From an uncultured Treponema sp. (GTDB lineage Bacteria; Spirochaetota; Spirochaetia; Treponematales; Treponemataceae): 5,081 nucleotides of DNA. Both the position numbers and the translations under genes were made by a program. Of the stretch, positions 4,075-5,081 are shown in pieces. How positions within the stretch are numbered: the stretch's first letter is position 1; every line of letters begins with the position of its first letter. The stretch covers positions 1 to 5,081 of the forward strand of contig CAJOQA010000246.1 of assembly GCA_905236465.1 (NCBI GenBank), written 5' to 3'. The notes beneath the pieces were generated by a model. The model was not told where the DNA came from. It was given only the letters and a program-made list of their open reading frames with translations, and did no database searches.

Positions 4075-5081
4075 ATGAGCACATTAATCCAACCAAAAGT
4101 TCTAAAAGGTTTTAGAGACTTTCTGCCACAAGATGAAATTCTTCGCGCAGACCTAATTGAAAAACTTACAGCAACATATCGTTCTTACGGTTTTGTTCCC
4201 ATAGATACCCCTATTCTTGAATACACAGAAATTCTTCTGCGCAAAAGCAACGGAGAAACAGAGAAGCAAGTTTTCCGTTTTCAAGATAATGGTGGCCGCG
4301 ATGTCGCAATGCGTTTTGACCTGACCGTTCCTTTTGCCCGCTTTACAGCAGAGCACAAGGAAGAGCTCTACTTTCCTTTTAAGCGCTACCACATAGCAAA
4401 GGTTTGGCGAGGGGAAAAACCTCAGGCAGGTCGGTACCGTGAATTTGTCCAGTGTGACTTTGACACGGTAGGTAGCGATTCTGCAACCAGTGATTTTGAG
4501 ACACTATCTTTAATGAAAGCAGCCCTTAGCTCTATTGGTGTTGAAAAGATCACAATTCATATAAATCACAGGGGCATTTTTAACCGCTTCCTGGACAAAC
4601 TCAACATTGCCTCCAAATCCGAGGAAATCCTCCGCATTGTGGACAAACTTGCAAAAGTTGGCAAAGAAAAAGTGGAAAAAGAGCTTGAAGAAGTAACACT
4701 TTCAAAAGAAAGCGCAGGTCAGATACTTGACTATATACAGCCAAAAGAAAGTTTTGAGGCAACGCTTAACCACATACAGGAATTAGCCGGCGGTCCAGAT
4801 CAGGACACACAACGAATGAATGACATCTACTCAATGATGAAGGCAGCAGGCATTCAAGACACCTACATCCTTGACCCCAGCATTACCCGCGGACTTGACT
4901 ACTACACAGGGCTTGTTTACGAAACTTTCCTTGATGACCTACCATCCATTGGTTCAGTTTGTTCTGGAGGCCGCTACAACAACCTTGCAGGCCTTTACAC
5001 AAAAGATAAAATTCCTGGAGTTGGGGCTTCCATTGGACTGGATCGCCTTATCGCAGCCCTTACACAACTTGGCCTAACAGA
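4075..5081 (+). CDS. hisS: Histidyl-tRNA synthetase, 3' truncated by the window end
   Basis: Class II synthetase that activates histidine with ATP and charges tRNA-His. The first 335 codons are present and open to the window edge; the rest of motif 3 onward and the anticodon-binding domain are missing. Visible: PKVLKGFRDFLP near the N-terminus and MRFDLTVPFARF. Motif 2 is WRGEKPQAGRYREF, with catalytic R112. The HisRS-specific TRGLDYYTG has R272, equivalent to E. coli R259. SGGRYNNLAGLY and the start of motif 3, GASIGLDRL (317-325), follow. The FVQCDFD after motif 2 matches the eukaryotic/archaeal subtype better than the E. coli one. ATG 4075 is the only plausible start, because an in-frame stop lies 9 bases upstream (TAA 4066-4068). 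There is no Shine-Dalgarno sequence, and the promoter is right against the ATG, so the message is probably leaderless. It is transcribed separately from the sigma-factor gene. Confidence 0.95.
   Translation, partial: MSTLIQPKVLKGFRDFLPQDEILRADLIEKLTATYRSYGFVPIDTPILEYTEILLRKSNGETEKQVFRFQDNGGRDVAMRFDLTVPFARFTAEHKEELYFPFKRYHIAKVWRGEKPQAGRYREFVQCDFDTVGSDSATSDFETLSLMKAALSSIGVEKITIHINHRGIFNRFLDKLNIASKSEEILRIVDKLAKVGKEKVEKELEEVTLSKESAGQILDYIQPKESFEATLNHIQELAGGPDQDTQRMNDIYSMMKAAGIQDTYILDPSITRGLDYYTGLVYETFLDDLPSIGSVCSGGRYNNLAGLYTKDKIPGVGASIGLDRLIAALTQLGLT

Noticed and set aside
4153..4392. 79-codon minus-strand open frame inside hisS
   Set aside because: It is antisense to conserved HisRS motifs and has no independent support.
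4871..5077. 68-codon plus-strand open frame in another frame of hisS
   Set aside because: The overlapping hisS frame encodes the conserved HisRS Arg motif and motif 3 here, so this is a shadow frame.
1..5081. CRISPR array, tRNA/rRNA genes or insertion-sequence ends
   Set aside because: No regularly spaced repeats, cloverleaf sequence or terminal inverted repeats with a transposase were seen.

Overview
The window looks like chromosomal DNA from a low-GC Gram-negative spirochaete, most likely Treponema or a close relative. Three things point that way: an outer-membrane beta-barrel gene with a signal peptide and a C-terminal Phe, a histidyl-tRNA synthetase whose core motifs resemble the eukaryotic/archaeal subtype, and the tail of an Rpn/PD-(D/E)XK-type protein of a sort common in host-associated Treponema. 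The assignment rests on motif recognition without a database search, so genus-level confidence is moderate.

Layout, left to right. Bases 1-283 (+) hold the C-terminal coiled-coil tail of a gene that starts outside the window, probably an Rpn-family nuclease/putative transposase. It converges, with a 22-base gap, on a PhnP-like metallo-beta-lactamase-fold hydrolase (306-1214, -). Upstream of that, on the same strand, lies a porin-like outer-membrane protein (1324-2463, -) with its own sigma70-type promoter, a strong ribosome binding site and a terminator hairpin before the hydrolase. A 673-base divergent intergenic region (2464-3136) follows. It has two distinct parts: a GC-richer island (about 2621-2716, roughly 54% GC) with a perfect hairpin, and a very AT-rich stretch (about 13% GC over 2931-3070) with palindromes and direct repeats. 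It ends in a consensus-quality sigma54 (-24/-12) promoter. That promoter faces a sigma70-family alternative sigma factor gene (3137-3964, +), which is followed by a long stem-loop. Last comes hisS (4075 to the window end, +, truncated), with a consensus TTGACA/TATAAT promoter so close to the ATG that the mRNA appears leaderless or nearly so.

The most interesting feature is the apparent regulatory cascade. A sigma70-family alternative sigma factor seems to be transcribed by sigma54-RNA polymerase, from a promoter whose upstream region has candidate activator sites. This is formally analogous to the RpoN-RpoS cascade of the spirochaete Borrelia, but it involves a sigma factor with unusual substitutions in its -10-recognition region. 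The divergent porin could be a target or simply a neighbour; the sequence does not settle this.
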